Of a stretch of DNA of 39,634 nucleotides, positions 39,035 to 39,634 are shown piece after piece. The notes below the pieces were generated by a model. That model ran no database searches. It was not told the origin of the DNA and saw only the letters and a list, made by a program, of their open reading frames with translations. The translations under genes were made by a program, and so were the position numbers. Each line of letters begins with the position of its first letter. Within the stretch, counting starts at the first letter, position 1. Origin of the DNA: Propionibacteriaceae bacterium (GTDB lineage Bacteria > Actinomycetota > Actinomycetes > Propionibacteriales > Propionibacteriaceae); assembly GCA_031268515.1 (NCBI GenBank), contig JAIRXC010000097.1:1-39634 (forward strand), read 5' to 3'.

Positions 39035-39634
39035 TTAACCGACCGCGTTTCCCGCTGTCACGCCCATTTGGACAACCGTCCACCCGGCAGCTCGCCACCT
39101 ATCTGCCTCCAGGCAATTGCGTCCGTCAAAGACTAGCTGTCTTCGCGCCAGCGCAGCCATCCGGCCCGGGTCGCAGTTGCGGAATTCCGACCATTCTGTC
39201 ACCACCGCCAACGCGTCGGCTCCGATGACAGCCTCCGTCGCCGACTCTGAGCTGTCTGTCCCCAGAGCAGTCCGGATAATCTCCGCTGAAACGGCTGGAT
39301 CATAAACTCGAACCTCGGCTCCCAGTTCTATCAACCGTCGGGCCACAGCCAAGGCCGGCGAATCCCTGACATCGTCGCTGTCTGGTTTGAAAGCGGCTCC
39401 CCACACCCCGATCCGCTTCCCGTGGACATCGCCGCCTAGCGAACTTATTATCTGGGAGATAAACCGGCTGCGCTGGCCCAGGTTAACCCGGTCGATTTCA
39501 CGTAAGAAGGTGAAAACTTCTCCCACCCCTAATTCCTCGGCCCGGCTGATCAATCCCCGAATATCCTTGGGCAGACAGCCACCGCCATAACCCAAACCAG
39601 CCCTCAAAAACTTGGGGCCTATCCTATCATCCAA
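39035..39634 (-). CDS. UDP-glucose 6-dehydrogenase (C-terminal part; 5' end runs off the window)
   Basis: GLGYGGGCLPKDIRGLISRAEELGV (catalytic Cys motif), GKRIGVWGAAFKPDSDDVRDSPALAVARRLIELGAEVRVYDP, LAVVTEWSEFR. Confidence 0.95.
   Translation of the reverse strand: MDDRIGPKFLRAGLGYGGGCLPKDIRGLISRAEELGVGEVFTFLREIDRVNLGQRSRFISQIISSLGGDVHGKRIGVWGAAFKPDSDDVRDSPALAVARRLIELGAEVRVYDPAVSAEIIRTALGTDSSESATEAVIGADALAVVTEWSEFRNCDPGRMAALARRQLVFDGRNCLEADRWRAAGWTVVQMGVTAGNAVG

Overview
This is a high-GC, actinobacterial-type window with no rRNA, tRNA, transposase or convincing CRISPR array recognised. From left to right it contains: (1) a sugar ABC uptake locus (ROK protein, lipoprotein solute-binding protein, two permeases, ROK kinase/regulator); (2) a 5'-truncated AlbA_2/HATPase_c_4-type remnant; (3) a housekeeping block (mdh, DUF3017, folD, purH, purN) interrupted by an opposite-strand stand-alone condensation-domain-like gene; (4) an LCP-family protein gene; (5) a small accessory island with a VapBC-like toxin-antitoxin pair, a TetR regulator and an overlapping RloA/RloB (AbiL-like) ATPase + TOPRIM-like pair; (6) an MprF/flippase-like membrane protein, rsmA, tatD and rsmI; (7) a cell-surface glycopolymer locus with three GT2/TagF-type proteins, a membrane-anchored surface protein, a GT2 gene flanked by two closely related polysaccharide pyruvyl transferase-like paralogs, and the end of a UDP-glucose dehydrogenase gene. 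The most unusual observation is the solute-binding protein at 922-2313. Its C-terminal half (as ordered in DasA/MalE-like proteins) lies before its N-terminal half in one uninterrupted ORF behind a normal lipoprotein signal, which looks like a circular permutation. Other notable points are a GT2-TagF paralog whose TagF domain is cut short and lacks the catalytic-type QHG motif, a C8 tract inside a large surface-polymer gene, the RloAB pair, and the duplicated pyruvyl-transferase genes. All calls come from reading the sequence and remembered family motifs. No database search was run.
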